Made by a program: the position numbers and the translations under genes. Source: an uncultured Clostridia bacterium (lineage in GTDB: Bacteria > Bacillota > Clostridia > Lachnospirales > Anaerotignaceae). Taken from it: 64,000 nucleotides of DNA. The DNA lies in contig CALWEX010000055.1 in NCBI GenBank assembly GCA_944377425.1, forward strand, positions 33,400 to 97,399, in the 5' to 3' direction. Positions 48,937-58,678 of the stretch are shown in pieces (positions within the stretch are counted from its first letter, which is position 1; every line of letters begins with the position of its first letter). The notes under the pieces were generated by a model that was not told the origin of the DNA, made no database searches, and saw nothing but the letters and a program-made list of their open reading frames with translations.

Positions 48937-50004
48937 ATATTTTCCTCTCTTCGGTAATCAATCTTATTAAGTACATTATCTTGCATTTTTTCAGTTAGGA
49001 ATAAAGCAGATATAATATAAAAACAGAAACCTATTTCTATTTACTGTAAATATAAATAATGTTATATTTATCTATGCTCTTACTGCATTTTTCACAGTAG
49101 AAAAACTCCAGAGCATTTTAAATTTTTGAGTAAAAATTACCCATATAAAAAAAAATATATTTTTTTGAAATTCCATTTAAGGTCTTTATAAAATCCAAAA
49201 CCCCAATTTGACTAATCGTAATCCAGTATATTCGTATCATTAATATCAAATGAGCGTTATGGAACACCATTTTACAGAACCTTATATATATGTTTTTTAT
49301 AGTAAATGTCTATATTCTGTCTTTTTGTGATACTGTTTTAGTCCGCTGCATAATAGCTTAGTCAAATTAGCATTATTTAAATTAAGTATAAATTCAGAAA
49401 TGGCATATCCCCCCTTATTAGTAGGATTTTCTATGTAATTTTTATTCTATTAACCAAGATGTCGTATCTTTCAGTAAGGTGTTGGAAACTGAAAAGAGGT
49501 AATTTATATTTTATAAGCAACTGTGGTATTTTTTATTTATATTTCAAATCTATTCCTTTTAGAAATCTATAATACACAGTTCTTTCTTTTCTTGGTTTTG
49601 CACTAGTTCTCTGCTACAATCCTCTTGTATAAATTTACTGGCATATAACACCACATCTGCCAAACCTCTTACAGAGAGCAGTGGCATATTTATGATAAAA
49701 ATCAACGTTGCACTCAGCAACTTCTTTTCACGCAAATTCCTCCTTATTTATTTCTGAAAAATTACTTTTTTATATATTTTATATCAAAAAATAAAAAAGT
49801 TTTTTAATTTGTCAAAATCCTCCGTTTTAAGTACATTTTTATCAATAGAAAAATAGACTGAACTAACCATACATAATGCCAAATCCAAACAATAATTCAT
49901 TTCATCAAAAATTTTATGAACTATACTTACTTCCTACAGTTACTAACATTTGTTGCTTTTTTGAAACTACACAAATAATAATTCCAAAATTTCCCAAAGA
50001 AAAA
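48937..50004. other. Long intergenic region, mostly featureless
   Basis: About 1.1 kb, AT-rich, between the EAL-protein gene and the first kinase. No gene is well supported apart from the weak 58-codon frame at 49559-49735. A GGGGGG-ATG near 49410 on the minus strand leads to a stop after nine codons. No riboswitch was recognised; c-di-GMP classes I and II were looked for by eye only. Confidence 0.5.
49559..49735 (-). CDS. Possible small peptide ORF, 58 codons, TTG start
   Basis: The frame reads MREKKLLSATLIFIINMPLL first, then SVRGLADVVLYASKFIQEDC and a charged tail ending IIDF. A strong AAGGAGG lies just upstream, but only three bases before the TTG, which is tight; a GTG with better spacing opens only four codons. 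The hydrophobic N-terminal half and nearby AgrC-like kinases raise the idea of a signalling peptide, but the Cys region does not resemble AgrD. It may be noise. Confidence 0.25.
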   Translation of the reverse strand: MREKKLLSATLIFIINMPLLSVRGLADVVLYASKFIQEDCSRELVQNQEKKELCIIDF

Positions 50005-50030
50005 GAGTGGTAAAATATTACCACCCTTTT
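49996..50030 (-). terminator. Terminator after the first AgrC-like kinase gene
   Basis: On the minus strand GGGTGGTAA and TTACCACTC arms with a 4-base loop are followed by TTTTTCTTT. Confidence 0.85.
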
Positions 50031-50078
50031 TTTGGAAAATTATATATATTAAACGATTGCTAATATGAAATTGGCTTT

Positions 50079-51359
50079 TTAAAACAAAGGCAGAACAACA
50101 CAAACAGAACAAAGCCCGTTTTCAAACCTATAATTTACATACCCATGGTAGATTTCACATACATTTAGTATGCTTAATATGCCAATTCCCTTATTTTTTG
50201 GAATACCATCAACTAATTCCAAATTTTCATCGCTAGTATTTTCGCAAACAATCATAAAACGATTGCAATTTATTGCAAAATATAGTGCCACCATTTTATT
50301 TTCATTGGCAGACTTTTCACTGGCATTCAAAGCATTTTCCAGTATATTACCAAGCATTGAAACTATGTCAATGTCTTTCATTTTTAAATCATCTTTTATT
50401 GGACATTTTACAGAAAAAGCAATGTTTTTTTCCTGAAACCGTGTTGCATAAGACGAAATAATATTGTTGATAACAGCATTTGTACAATATCTTTTTTGAG
50501 ATAAACTTAAAACTGCTTTATCATACTCCTCAATATAATCTAACGCCGCTTTTGGATTTTTTTCATCAATAAGGTTTGCTAAATGCATCATATGATGTCT
50601 TACATCGTGGCGAAACTGACTGTTTTTCTCCTCAGAACGCTCATAATTTTTAATTTGGTCAAGCAAAAACTTACTGTGCATTTTTACCTCATTGTTTTCC
50701 GCACATTTGTTCATAAATATGATGGTGTAAATCATAATCACATATAAACCAACAGTTACAACTAACAGCAGCAAAAAAATAACAATGTCATAATCATGAT
50801 AGCTCCACACGTTTGTTCCAACAGCCAGCCATACACTGTGAAGGCAAAAAAACAATGTACTGACAGTACATAACGGAATCCACTGATTTTTATCATAAAC
50901 ACGGATTTTTAAAATATTATTTTTTACCAAAAATGCATATGGAATAAGTGCTCCAATATGAAAAAACGTCCTTAAGCAGATTCCTATCAAATAGTAAGGC
51001 GTCTCTATTGGAGAACTAAAACAAGACGCAATCAAATAAGCCAGATTATGTGCAATGCAGAAAAAAATATAGTATGTAAAAATTAAAAACAGCTTTTTAA
51101 AAAAGTATCCCTTTGACAGCAGAAAAAAACTGGCGCTGACAACCACAAACGCTATAAAAAAGAGAATCTTAATCTTCTGAGCTGTATCACCGTCATATAC
51201 AAAGCAAAAACAAATGCAACAGAGCGCAGACAGTACAGCAATAACTAAATAAATACATTCAGATAAGCGTTTGTTCAATTTATTGTCATATAAGTTAAGA
51301 CACCATAAAGAATGTCCTAAAAAAATCAGACAAAGCCCAATCATATTGTATGTCGTCAC
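50079..51359 (-). CDS. AgrC-like sensor histidine kinase (GHKL), copy 1
   Basis: A 426-residue membrane kinase: six to seven hydrophobic helices over residues 1-210, then a cytoplasmic kinase core. The phospho-acceptor region is FRHDVRHHMMHL, the N box is LGNILENALNAS, and the G box is NKGIGILSILNVCEIY, all of the GHKL/HATPase_c_5 type in AgrC-like kinases. The start is GTG at 51359 after a run of Gs. Its cognate LytTR regulator immediately upstream is decayed. It is a close paralogue of the kinase at 52637-53917, with equal length and near-identical motifs, indicating tandem duplication. Confidence 0.92.
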   Translation of the reverse strand: MTTYNMIGLCLIFLGHSLWCLNLYDNKLNKRLSECIYLVIAVLSALCCICFCFVYDGDTAQKIKILFFIAFVVVSASFFLLSKGYFFKKLFLIFTYYIFFCIAHNLAYLIASCFSSPIETPYYLIGICLRTFFHIGALIPYAFLVKNNILKIRVYDKNQWIPLCTVSTLFFCLHSVWLAVGTNVWSYHDYDIVIFLLLLVVTVGLYVIMIYTIIFMNKCAENNEVKMHSKFLLDQIKNYERSEEKNSQFRHDVRHHMMHLANLIDEKNPKAALDYIEEYDKAVLSLSQKRYCTNAVINNIISSYATRFQEKNIAFSVKCPIKDDLKMKDIDIVSMLGNILENALNASEKSANENKMVALYFAINCNRFMIVCENTSDENLELVDGIPKNKGIGILSILNVCEIYHGYVNYRFENGLCSVCVVLPLF

Positions 51360-51392
51360 TCATACCCCCCCTCTTTTTTTTGGCATAAAAAC

Positions 51393-52096
51393 TTAAGATC
51401 TATTTTTAACAAAAAAATGATAATAGGTTTCAGTAATTAGCTTGTGTTGACGAACATGAATAGGTATTTTGGCCCCATCAATTAAAATAAAATCTTCTTT
51501 TACATTGGCAATATAATCCATATTTACAATAAAGCTTTGATGACATTTTAAAATCCCCATATAACACGGCTTAAAAGCAGTCCAACTTTTCTCTGAATGG
51601 GAAAATATTATTATCTGAAGTATGGATATACAAATTATGTCCATTACTTTCTATATACATAATTTCGTCAAGATATAAATACTTTTTAGCTTTGAGATTT
51701 AATACAAATTCTTTTTCTCATTCGGCTAGAGAACATATTATTTAATATTAACTTGAGTCTTTTTTTAGAAAACTGATTTAGCAGATATCATGTAGTATTA
51801 AAATCATAGCTTTCCATAGCAAAATTCGCCCAACCTGTTAAAAACTAACAGAACATCTTTGTGCTTTTTCTTATTTTTTGCTGTTTGCATACTATCAATT
51901 CCATTAATATAAATATAAAGAAAAATTAAATCAAAATAATCTTTTTCTTCTTCTAAATCATAAAGAAGAGCTTATCCTGATTCATTTGTAACAATTCTAA
52001 AATTCCATTCCAATTCGTTGTTCTTAATGTAAAAAAGCATTGACTTCAAATTTTCTCTTTAATTAATGCTATCATCATAAGTGCTATCGAAATCAC
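51393..52096 (-). pseudogene. LytTR response regulator, decayed (upstream of kinase copy 1)
   Basis: Pieces in different frames match the intact regulator at 26518-27231 in order and over almost the same length (704 against 714 bases). They are ISIALMMI near a GTG at 52096, EWNFRIVTNES, YFDLIFLYIYINGIDSMQT (phospho-Asp region, where DIYMDG has become YIYING), KKYLYLDEIMYIESNGHNLY, then KCHQSFIVNMDYIANVKEDF and TETYYHFFVKNRS to the end. Several stops and shifts separate them. A short frame at its 3' end (51393-51644) is not an independent gene. Confidence 0.85.
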
Positions 52097-52636
52097 AACA
52101 TTTCCCCTGAACCAAATAAAAACTGCAAGATAATTCTTATCTTGTATTTTTTGTTTTTTATTTCAAACAGCAATTAAACTCAAAATCAGATAACCTTTTT
52201 GTTTAAATAACGCATAACATTTTTGCAAAATATTATACCCCATTCAATAAGAAAGAACAATACTCTTACAAAACAGATGCTAAACAAAAATTATATATCA
52301 GCATTAAAAATATTATTATCTGCCAGGGTTTTTGCAAATAAAAACAGAGTAAAAACCAAAATTTTATATAATATAAAACTAACATTTATAAATATGGTTC
52401 AATAAAGCAAACACAAAACTAGAATAATTTTGTGAATAGTAGTCTAATTAAAAGCGCTCATAAGTTATAATAAACAGTTTAAATTTTCTGATGCAAAATG
52501 AATTTTATGCCTTTATTTATATTTGCATGTCAATAACAGAAATACTTTTACTGCTTTAACTGTGATATACATTTAATAATAAAGCCTGCCTTCTTATTCA
52601 TATAATTCTTAATAAATAGTTGCATATATGTTTAGC
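52097..52636. other. AT-rich gap between the two regulator-kinase units
   Basis: No supported gene or RNA. No terminator with a clear T-run was found downstream of the second kinase. Confidence 0.45.
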
Positions 52637-53917
52637 TTACTGTAAAGGCAGAACAATGCAAACAGAACAGATTCCGTTTTCAATTTTATAACTTACATGT
52701 CCATTATATATTTCACATACATTTAATATACTTAATATGCCAATACCCTTGTTTTTTGGAATACCGTCAACTAATTCCAAATCTTCATCACAAGTATTTT
52801 CACATACAATCACAAATTGATTGTTATTTGCTGCAAAATAAAGTCCAACTGTTTTATTTTCATTTATAGACTTTTCGCTGGCATGCAAAGCATTTTCCAG
52901 TATATTACCAAGCATAGAAACTATGTCAATGTCTTTCATTTGTAAATCATCTTTTATTGGACATTTGACAGAAAAGGGAATGTTTTTCTCCTGAAATCGT
53001 GTGGCATAAGACGAAATAATATTGTTAATAACAGGATTTTGGCAATATCTTTTTTTAGACAGGCTCAAAACCGCCTTATCATACTCCTCGATATAATCTA
53101 ATGCTGCATTTAGATTATTTGAATCAATAAGGCTAGCCAAATGCAGCATATGATGTCTTACATCGTGGCGAAACTGGCTGTTTTTCTCCTCAGAACGCTC
53201 ATAATTTTTAATTTGGTCAAGTAAAAACTGGCTGTGCATTTTAACCTGATTGTTTTCTGCGCATTTATTCATATAGTTTATTGTGTAAATCATAACCACA
53301 TACAAACCAACAGTTACAATTAAAAGCAGCAAAAAAATGACAATGTCGTAAGAATGATAGTTCCACACGCTTTTTCCAACAGTCATCCATACACTTTGCA
53401 AACAAAAAAGCAAAACACTGACAGCACATAATGGAATCCACTGTTTTTTATCATAAACACGGACTTTTAAAATCTTATCTTTCACCCAACAAATATAAGG
53501 AATCAATGCACAAATATGCAAAAGTGTTCGTATAGCAATTCCCATTAAATAATAAGACTCCTCATCAGAAGAAAAGAAACGTCCTACAATCAAGTAAGAC
53601 AGACTATATATAACACAGAAAAAAGTAGCATATGTAATATATAAAAATACTTTTTTAAAAAAATATCCCTTTGAGAGCAGAAAAAAACTTGTGCTGACAA
53701 TTATAAATGCTATTGAAAATAGAATTTTAATCTTCTGATATACATTACCACCATCAATAATACAAAAACAAATGCAAAAGAGTGCAGACAATACAGCAAT
53801 AGATAAATAAATGCACTCAGATAAGAGTTTGTTAAACTTATTGTTGTATAAGTTAAAGCACCATAATGAATGTACCAAAAAAACCAGGCAAATCCCAATT
53901 ATATTGTATACTGCCAT
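52637..53917 (-). CDS. AgrC-like sensor histidine kinase (GHKL), copy 2
   Basis: A 426-residue paralogue of the kinase at 50079-51359. Both have the same helices and the same motifs (FRHDVRHHMLHL, LGNILENALHAS, NKGIGILSILNVCEIY), and both end near VLPL. The sensing helices differ more than the kinase core, which may mean different ligands. The ATG follows AAGGTG. Only the last residues of its regulator remain just upstream (53939-53993), so it too is an orphan. It probably phosphorylates a LytTR regulator encoded elsewhere. Confidence 0.92.
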   Translation of the reverse strand: MAVYNIIGICLVFLVHSLWCFNLYNNKFNKLLSECIYLSIAVLSALFCICFCIIDGGNVYQKIKILFSIAFIIVSTSFFLLSKGYFFKKVFLYITYATFFCVIYSLSYLIVGRFFSSDEESYYLMGIAIRTLLHICALIPYICWVKDKILKVRVYDKKQWIPLCAVSVLLFCLQSVWMTVGKSVWNYHSYDIVIFLLLLIVTVGLYVVMIYTINYMNKCAENNQVKMHSQFLLDQIKNYERSEEKNSQFRHDVRHHMLHLASLIDSNNLNAALDYIEEYDKAVLSLSKKRYCQNPVINNIISSYATRFQEKNIPFSVKCPIKDDLQMKDIDIVSMLGNILENALHASEKSINENKTVGLYFAANNNQFVIVCENTCDEDLELVDGIPKNKGIGILSILNVCEIYNGHVSYKIENGICSVCIVLPLQ

Positions 53918-53938
53918 ATATATATCACCTTGCTATTT

Positions 53939-53993
53939 TTATACTAACAACTTATTTTTTACAAAAAAACGATAATAAGTTTCAATAATAAAC
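53939..53993 (-). pseudogene. C-terminal scrap of a LytTR response regulator
   Basis: The minus strand reads KFIIETYYRFFVKNKLLV and stop, matching the last residues of the decayed copy at 51393 (ITETYYHFFVKNRS) and of the intact gene. It ends 21 bases before the second kinase, the same place the decayed copy holds before the first. Nothing upstream of it is recognisable. Confidence 0.7.
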
Positions 53994-54451
53994 TTATTAC
54001 CACAATTCTAAATAGAGGTTTTATTTAATTGGTTAAATTAAAATATTTTCTATATATGTAACATAGTCCATAATAAATTAACTAAATTAAATTATAACAT
54101 AACTATAAAAATTTATCTAACATAATTCCGATTACTATGCTCATAACCAATAACAGTTCCATTTACAAAACAATTAACATAAAGAAACTTTGCATTGTTT
54201 TTTGCTGTATAATTTATTTAAAACACATTAAAGCAAAATAGATTATTTATATTTATACCATCAAGATATATCTTTTGTTCAGTATTTTTTATAAATTATG
54301 CTGTTTTTTTATTTTTTCATAATCAGCATAAGGATTTTAAAAATTCTGCTATGTATGATAATTTTTATTTTATATCCAAATTTTCATTTACAAATTATTA
54401 TGCCTTATATATTATGAAAGATAAGTATCTCCCTTAAAACATTTTACAACT
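53994..54451. other. AT-rich gap
   Basis: No gene is recognised. Most of the presumed second regulator copy would lie here but cannot be read. Confidence 0.4.
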
Positions 54452-54490
54452 AAAAAAACATATCATCACAGTATTTGCGATGATATGCCT
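54452..54490 (-). terminator. Terminator of the small membrane-protein gene
   Basis: CATATCATC (54459-54467) and GATGATATG (54479-54487) arms; on the minus strand a run of seven T follows. Confidence 0.85.
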
Positions 54491-54493
54491 TTT

Positions 54494-54814
54494 TTATAAT
54501 TTCTCATTCTTCATTTGAGAAGCTAAATACAATTTTTTCTTTCTTCTGCGAAAAAAGAAATAAATAATTAAATAAATGGCTGTACAAATATTTCCTCTGC
54601 TCATTAAAGCCAAAGCTGTAGGTAAATCATGGATTAAAATACTTAAACATAAAATAACACAAAATGAAATCCCGGGTAAAATCAACCCGACCCATGGATT
54701 TTTCATATTGCTTAGAAATCCCTGTAAAACAAAAGTCCCAGCAAACACCAAAACCATGGCAGAAATTGCAGCTAATATAAAAACTAACAAAACTACCAAA
54801 GATATGAATGCCAT
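54494..54814 (-). CDS. Small hydrophobic membrane protein, unknown
   Basis: The 106-residue protein has three hydrophobic helices (about residues 4-33, 41-64 and 74-88) and a basic tail (FFFRRRKKK), suggesting the C-terminus lies inside. No family was recognised. An AAAGGGAG ribosome site precedes the ATG and a strong terminator follows, so it looks like a real single-gene unit at the edge of the accessory region. Confidence 0.6.
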   Translation of the reverse strand: MAFISLVVLLVFILAAISAMVLVFAGTFVLQGFLSNMKNPWVGLILPGISFCVILCLSILIHDLPTALALMSRGNICTAIYLIIYFFFRRRKKKLYLASQMKNEKL

Positions 54815-55103
54815 ATTATTTTACTCCCTTTGTTACGTCATTTGTATTTTGGAAATTAAATTTGCCAAACACAAGCTAATTTTTAATATAAATGCAAATA
54901 TTTTTCTATAAATTCTTTGCGAAAACAAGAATATTAAAATTCCTTATATCTTAAAAAATAATTAACCCCTTGTTTTTTAAACTTTTGAATTTTATTTACT
55001 CTTCTAATCTGCATAAGGCATTAAAAATATGCCGCATATTGATAATAACTTTTAATTTGTCAGTTTATTAAAACAGTAATACCAACTTAATAAATTGAAT
55101 TAT

Positions 55104-55712
55104 TTATTTTAAACTGAATGTACCAAGCATCTCATTAATTGCTGTATCTACATTAGTCGGTGCTCCAATATATCCGCCTATCTCAATAAGCATAGACCCT
55201 TCTGATAGAGGTATTACATAAAATATTTGCATCTGTGTAATACCGTCAACATCATTTTCAATATATATACATTGTGTTTCAATGCTATCTGCACCAAAAT
55301 AAGTGTTTTCAGCCTTCAATCCATCTATACCGGACTGTAAAATAAGCCCATCTGTTAAAGCCTGAGAATCCATATCATCATAACGTATAACAGATATATA
55401 TACCGGTGCATCAAGTTTTTCATCGGTATTATAGGAGAATAAATCTCCCTCACCAGTATCATCTAATGTAATTACATCTGGGTTGTACATAATACTGTAT
55501 CCCTTATCACTTTCAAACTCAACAGGCTCTGCCTCTTCAGAAGGATATTCAGATATTTCTTCTGATGTATCTTCTTCTGTGACCTCCTCAATAGCGATAC
55601 TTTTATCTGTATTAGCACTTGTTGCAGCACTGCTGTCTGTTTTTTCTCCGCAGGCAGACAATAATATACATAACATAACTGTTAGTGATAATACTATATT
55701 TTTTTTCTTCAT
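55104..55712 (-). CDS. Lipoprotein of unknown function
   Basis: The 202 residues begin with a lipoprotein signal (MKKKNIVLSLTVMLCILLSAC, lipobox LSAC, lipidated Cys21). A low-complexity acidic stretch follows (about 30-65), then a small alpha/beta domain. No family was recognised. It ends before an intergenic gap and lies 32 bases downstream of lepA; GAGGC precedes the ATG. Confidence 0.75.
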   Translation of the reverse strand: MKKKNIVLSLTVMLCILLSACGEKTDSSAATSANTDKSIAIEEVTEEDTSEEISEYPSEEAEPVEFESDKGYSIMYNPDVITLDDTGEGDLFSYNTDEKLDAPVYISVIRYDDMDSQALTDGLILQSGIDGLKAENTYFGADSIETQCIYIENDVDGITQMQIFYVIPLSEGSMLIEIGGYIGAPTNVDTAINEMLGTFSLK

Positions 55713-55744
55713 AATTTATCAGCCTCTTTTAATTAAATACAAAA

Positions 55745-57562
55745 TTAGTTATCTTCTTCTAACCTAAGAACACTCATAAACGCCTCTTGCGGCACTTCTA
55801 CACTGCCCACCTGACGCATACGTTTTTTACCTTCTTTTTGTTTTTCAAGAAGCTTTCTCTTTCTTGAAATATCTCCGCCGTAGCATTTTGCCAAAACGTC
55901 TTTACGCATAGCTCCTACTGTTGTTCTGGCTACTATTTTGCTTCCTATACTTGCCTGAATAGGAATTTCAAAAAGATGTCTTGGTATTTCTGTTTTAAGC
56001 TTTTCACAAATCTTGCGACCTCTTTCAACAGCTGAGCCTTTAAACACAATAAATGAAAGTGCGTCTACTAGCTCTCTGTTTACAAGTATATCAAGTTTAA
56101 CAAGCTCAGATTCCTGATAGCCTTCAAGGCTGTAATCAAATGACGCATAACCGCGGCTCCTTGATTTAAGCACATCAAAAAAGTCATATATAATTTCGTT
56201 AAGAGGTATATGGTAAATAAGCATAGCCCTTGTGTCGTCAAGGTATTCCATACTTTCGTAAACACCACGCCTCTGCTGGCAAAGCTCCATTATAGCCCCT
56301 ATATAATCTTTAGGCAGTATAATTTCGGCTTTAACAACAGGCTCCTCCATTTTAAGTATCCTTGCAGGGTCAGGCATATTGCTTGGATTGCTTATTTCCA
56401 TTACAGTTCCGTCTGTAAGATAAATTTTATATATAACACTTGGTGCTGTTGTTACTAAGTCAAGGTTAAACTCTCTTTCAAGTCTTTCCTGTATAATTTC
56501 CAAATGCAGAAGTCCCAAAAAGCCGCATCTGAAACCAAAGCCCAAAGCAACTGATGTTTCCGGCTCGAAAAACAGTGACGCGTCGTTAAGCTGAAGCTTT
56601 TCAAGAGCGTCTTTAAGCTCTGGATATTTTGCGCCGTCTGCTGGGAAAATACCACAGTAAACCATTGGGTTAGCTTTTTTATATCCAGGGAAAGGCTCCG
56701 GTGTAGGGTTGTTGGCCTCGGTAACAGTATCACCTACGCGTGTATCTGCCACATTTTTAATACTTGCTGTAAGGTAGCCAACATCTCCGGCTTTAAGCTC
56801 AGCACAAGGCACAAGCTTACCCGGATTAAAATATCCAACCTCTACTATTTCAAATTCCTTACCTGTAGCCATCATACGCACTTTTGTACCCTTTTTAACT
56901 GTTCCGTCAAAAACACGCATTATAACTATAACGCCTTTGTATGGGTCATAAACAGAATCGAATATAAGAGCTTTTAAAGGTGCGTTTTCATCACCCCTAG
57001 GTGCTGGTATATCTGTTACTACTCTTTCAAGAACTTCTTCTATATTAACACCATTTTTGGCAGAAATTCTTGGCGCATCCTCTGCCGGTATGCCTATAAT
57101 GTCTTCTATTTCTTTAATAGCCATTTCCGGGTTAGCACTTGGAAGGTCTATTTTATTAATTACAGGCAAAATTTCAAGGTTATTATCTATAGCCAAATAT
57201 ACATTAGCCAATGTCTGCGCCTCAACACCCTGTGCCGCATCTACTATAAGTATTGCGCCTTCGCAAGCCGCAAGGGAGCGTGAAACCTCGTAATTAAAGT
57301 CAACATGGCCTGGGGTATCTATAAGATTAAATATATATTCCTCGCCGTTGGAAGATTTATGCACAAGCCTTACAGCCTGTGATTTTATTGTTATTCCTCT
57401 TTCCCTCTCAATATCCATGTTGTCAAGTATCTGTTCCTGCATTTCTCTTTCTGTAAGAAGGCCGGTTTTTTGTATCAGCCTGTCCGCCAGTGTACTTTTG
57501 CCATGGTCAATATGCGCCACTATACAAAAATTTCGTATTTTCTCCTGTCTTGATAAAGACAT
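55745..57562 (-). CDS. lepA: Elongation factor 4 (LepA)
   Basis: LepA is a ribosome-bound GTPase related to EF-G. The 605-residue protein has the G1 motif AHIDHGKS, G3 DTPGHVDF, G4 NKIDL and the LepA-specific C-terminal end ([20 protein letters not shown]). The ATG follows GGAGG. spoIIP lies upstream on the same strand; a separate promoter before lepA is also visible. Confidence 0.98.
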   Translation of the reverse strand: MSLSRQEKIRNFCIVAHIDHGKSTLADRLIQKTGLLTEREMQEQILDNMDIERERGITIKSQAVRLVHKSSNGEEYIFNLIDTPGHVDFNYEVSRSLAACEGAILIVDAAQGVEAQTLANVYLAIDNNLEILPVINKIDLPSANPEMAIKEIEDIIGIPAEDAPRISAKNGVNIEEVLERVVTDIPAPRGDENAPLKALIFDSVYDPYKGVIVIMRVFDGTVKKGTKVRMMATGKEFEIVEVGYFNPGKLVPCAELKAGDVGYLTASIKNVADTRVGDTVTEANNPTPEPFPGYKKANPMVYCGIFPADGAKYPELKDALEKLQLNDASLFFEPETSVALGFGFRCGFLGLLHLEIIQERLEREFNLDLVTTAPSVIYKIYLTDGTVMEISNPSNMPDPARILKMEEPVVKAEIILPKDYIGAIMELCQQRRGVYESMEYLDDTRAMLIYHIPLNEIIYDFFDVLKSRSRGYASFDYSLEGYQESELVKLDILVNRELVDALSFIVFKGSAVERGRKICEKLKTEIPRHLFEIPIQASIGSKIVARTTVGAMRKDVLAKCYGGDISRKRKLLEKQKEGKKRMRQVGSVEVPQEAFMSVLRLEEDN

Positions 57563-57611
57563 GTACTTTCCTCCAAACTTATAAATGTAAATTAAGGCAT
57601 AAGCCGTTCTT

Positions 57612-57640
57612 ATTGTACTATATCTGAATGATTATAACAA
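57612..57640 (-). promoter_or_regulatory. lepA promoter
   Basis: On the minus strand TTGTTA (57635-57640), 17-base spacer, TACAAT (57612-57617), between spoIIP and lepA. Confidence 0.72.
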
Positions 57641-57645
57641 AAATA

Positions 57646-58605
57646 TCAGTTTTCTTCAAGGCTGTTAAAAAGTGCCGCCGCAAAAACATCAAGTGAGTTT
57701 TCCGCTTCCTGTAATGTGTTCTGCTCATTACCTAATTCCAAAAGAAAAGAACAAGGCATGTTGTTTAAGCTGTATCTGTAAGGTTTAATATATATGTTTT
57801 TCATAACTGATGGCGCCAATACATCCATTGAGTTTTTAAGTGCATAGCTGTAGGCTAAATTTTGGGTTATATACGGATTTTCAACGCCAGCGTCACCTTT
57901 TTGTCCGTTTTCATTAAGAGCACATACCCCGTTTACAAGCATAAGCCTTGACGCTTCATTTCCATTATAATTTACAGTATCTTTTCCATTGCTTCCGGCA
58001 CTGTCACGGTGTATATCAATAATAACTTTAATATCCGGATATTTGTTTAAAAGCTTTTGAATACCTTCTCCGCTTCTTTCATAGCTTCCGTCTGTTGTAA
58101 CTGTTCCATCTACATTATCATATACCGAAATATCGTGGACTACTCCCACACCATAGTTTTCGGATATAATCTCCGCCAGTTTATCCCCTGCCTCTTTAAC
58201 TGTTCCGCTTGTGCCTCCATTGCCGTCGGAGTAGCTTTCACTTGTGTGGGTATGTAATATAAGTATTTCAGGCGTGCCGTCTTTTTTAAATGCTACTTTT
58301 TGAAAATTATTAATCAAATTATTTGTGTCAAGAAGCCCGTTTTCAATATAAGCCCCACTTTCTACTGAAAAAACGCTTGCTCCGTTATATTCCTGATAGT
58401 TATTGTTATTTTCATTAAAAGATATATGGTTTTTAACTCCGTATAAAATTATAATAGCGCCTAAAACTAAAAAAGTCTTTTTATTTATTGTAATGCCTTT
58501 TTGTCTGCGGCTGTATGTGTATTTTTTTCTTGTGTAGTTATTACGGCCTGTCCTGTTTTTCCTCTTAATATGAATAGGTAGCTTTATTGTTTTAAATAAA
58601 AGCAT
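57646..58605 (-). CDS. spoIIP: Stage II sporulation protein P
   Basis: SpoIIP is a peptidoglycan amidase/endopeptidase that works with SpoIID and SpoIIM in engulfment during sporulation. The 319-residue protein has a basic N-terminus, one membrane helix (about residues 43-56) and an amidase domain with LILHTHTSESY, VIIDIHRDSAG and FLLELGNEQNT, the zinc-binding and catalytic stretches. The ATG at 58605 is chosen for GGAGG seven bases upstream; an ATG nine codons earlier is possible. Its presence suggests an endospore former. Confidence 0.95.
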   Translation of the reverse strand: MLLFKTIKLPIHIKRKNRTGRNNYTRKKYTYSRRQKGITINKKTFLVLGAIIILYGVKNHISFNENNNNYQEYNGASVFSVESGAYIENGLLDTNNLINNFQKVAFKKDGTPEILILHTHTSESYSDGNGGTSGTVKEAGDKLAEIISENYGVGVVHDISVYDNVDGTVTTDGSYERSGEGIQKLLNKYPDIKVIIDIHRDSAGSNGKDTVNYNGNEASRLMLVNGVCALNENGQKGDAGVENPYITQNLAYSYALKNSMDVLAPSVMKNIYIKPYRYSLNNMPCSFLLELGNEQNTLQEAENSLDVFAAALFNSLEEN

Positions 58606-58678
58606 TTTACCGCCTCCGTTTTTTGTTTTCAAATTTTAGTATAAGCTGTATACTATATATTAAAGGAGGCGCAAATTT

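Noticed and set aside
51393..51644. Independent 83-residue LytTR protein
   Set aside because: The first part of that frame does not match LytTR, and upstream fragments in other frames complete a full regulator. It is the end of a pseudogene.
52223..52405. 60-codon plus-strand ORF between the kinase units
   Set aside because: No ribosome site, low-complexity Asn/Ile/Lys composition as expected from AT-rich DNA, and opposite strand to all neighbours.
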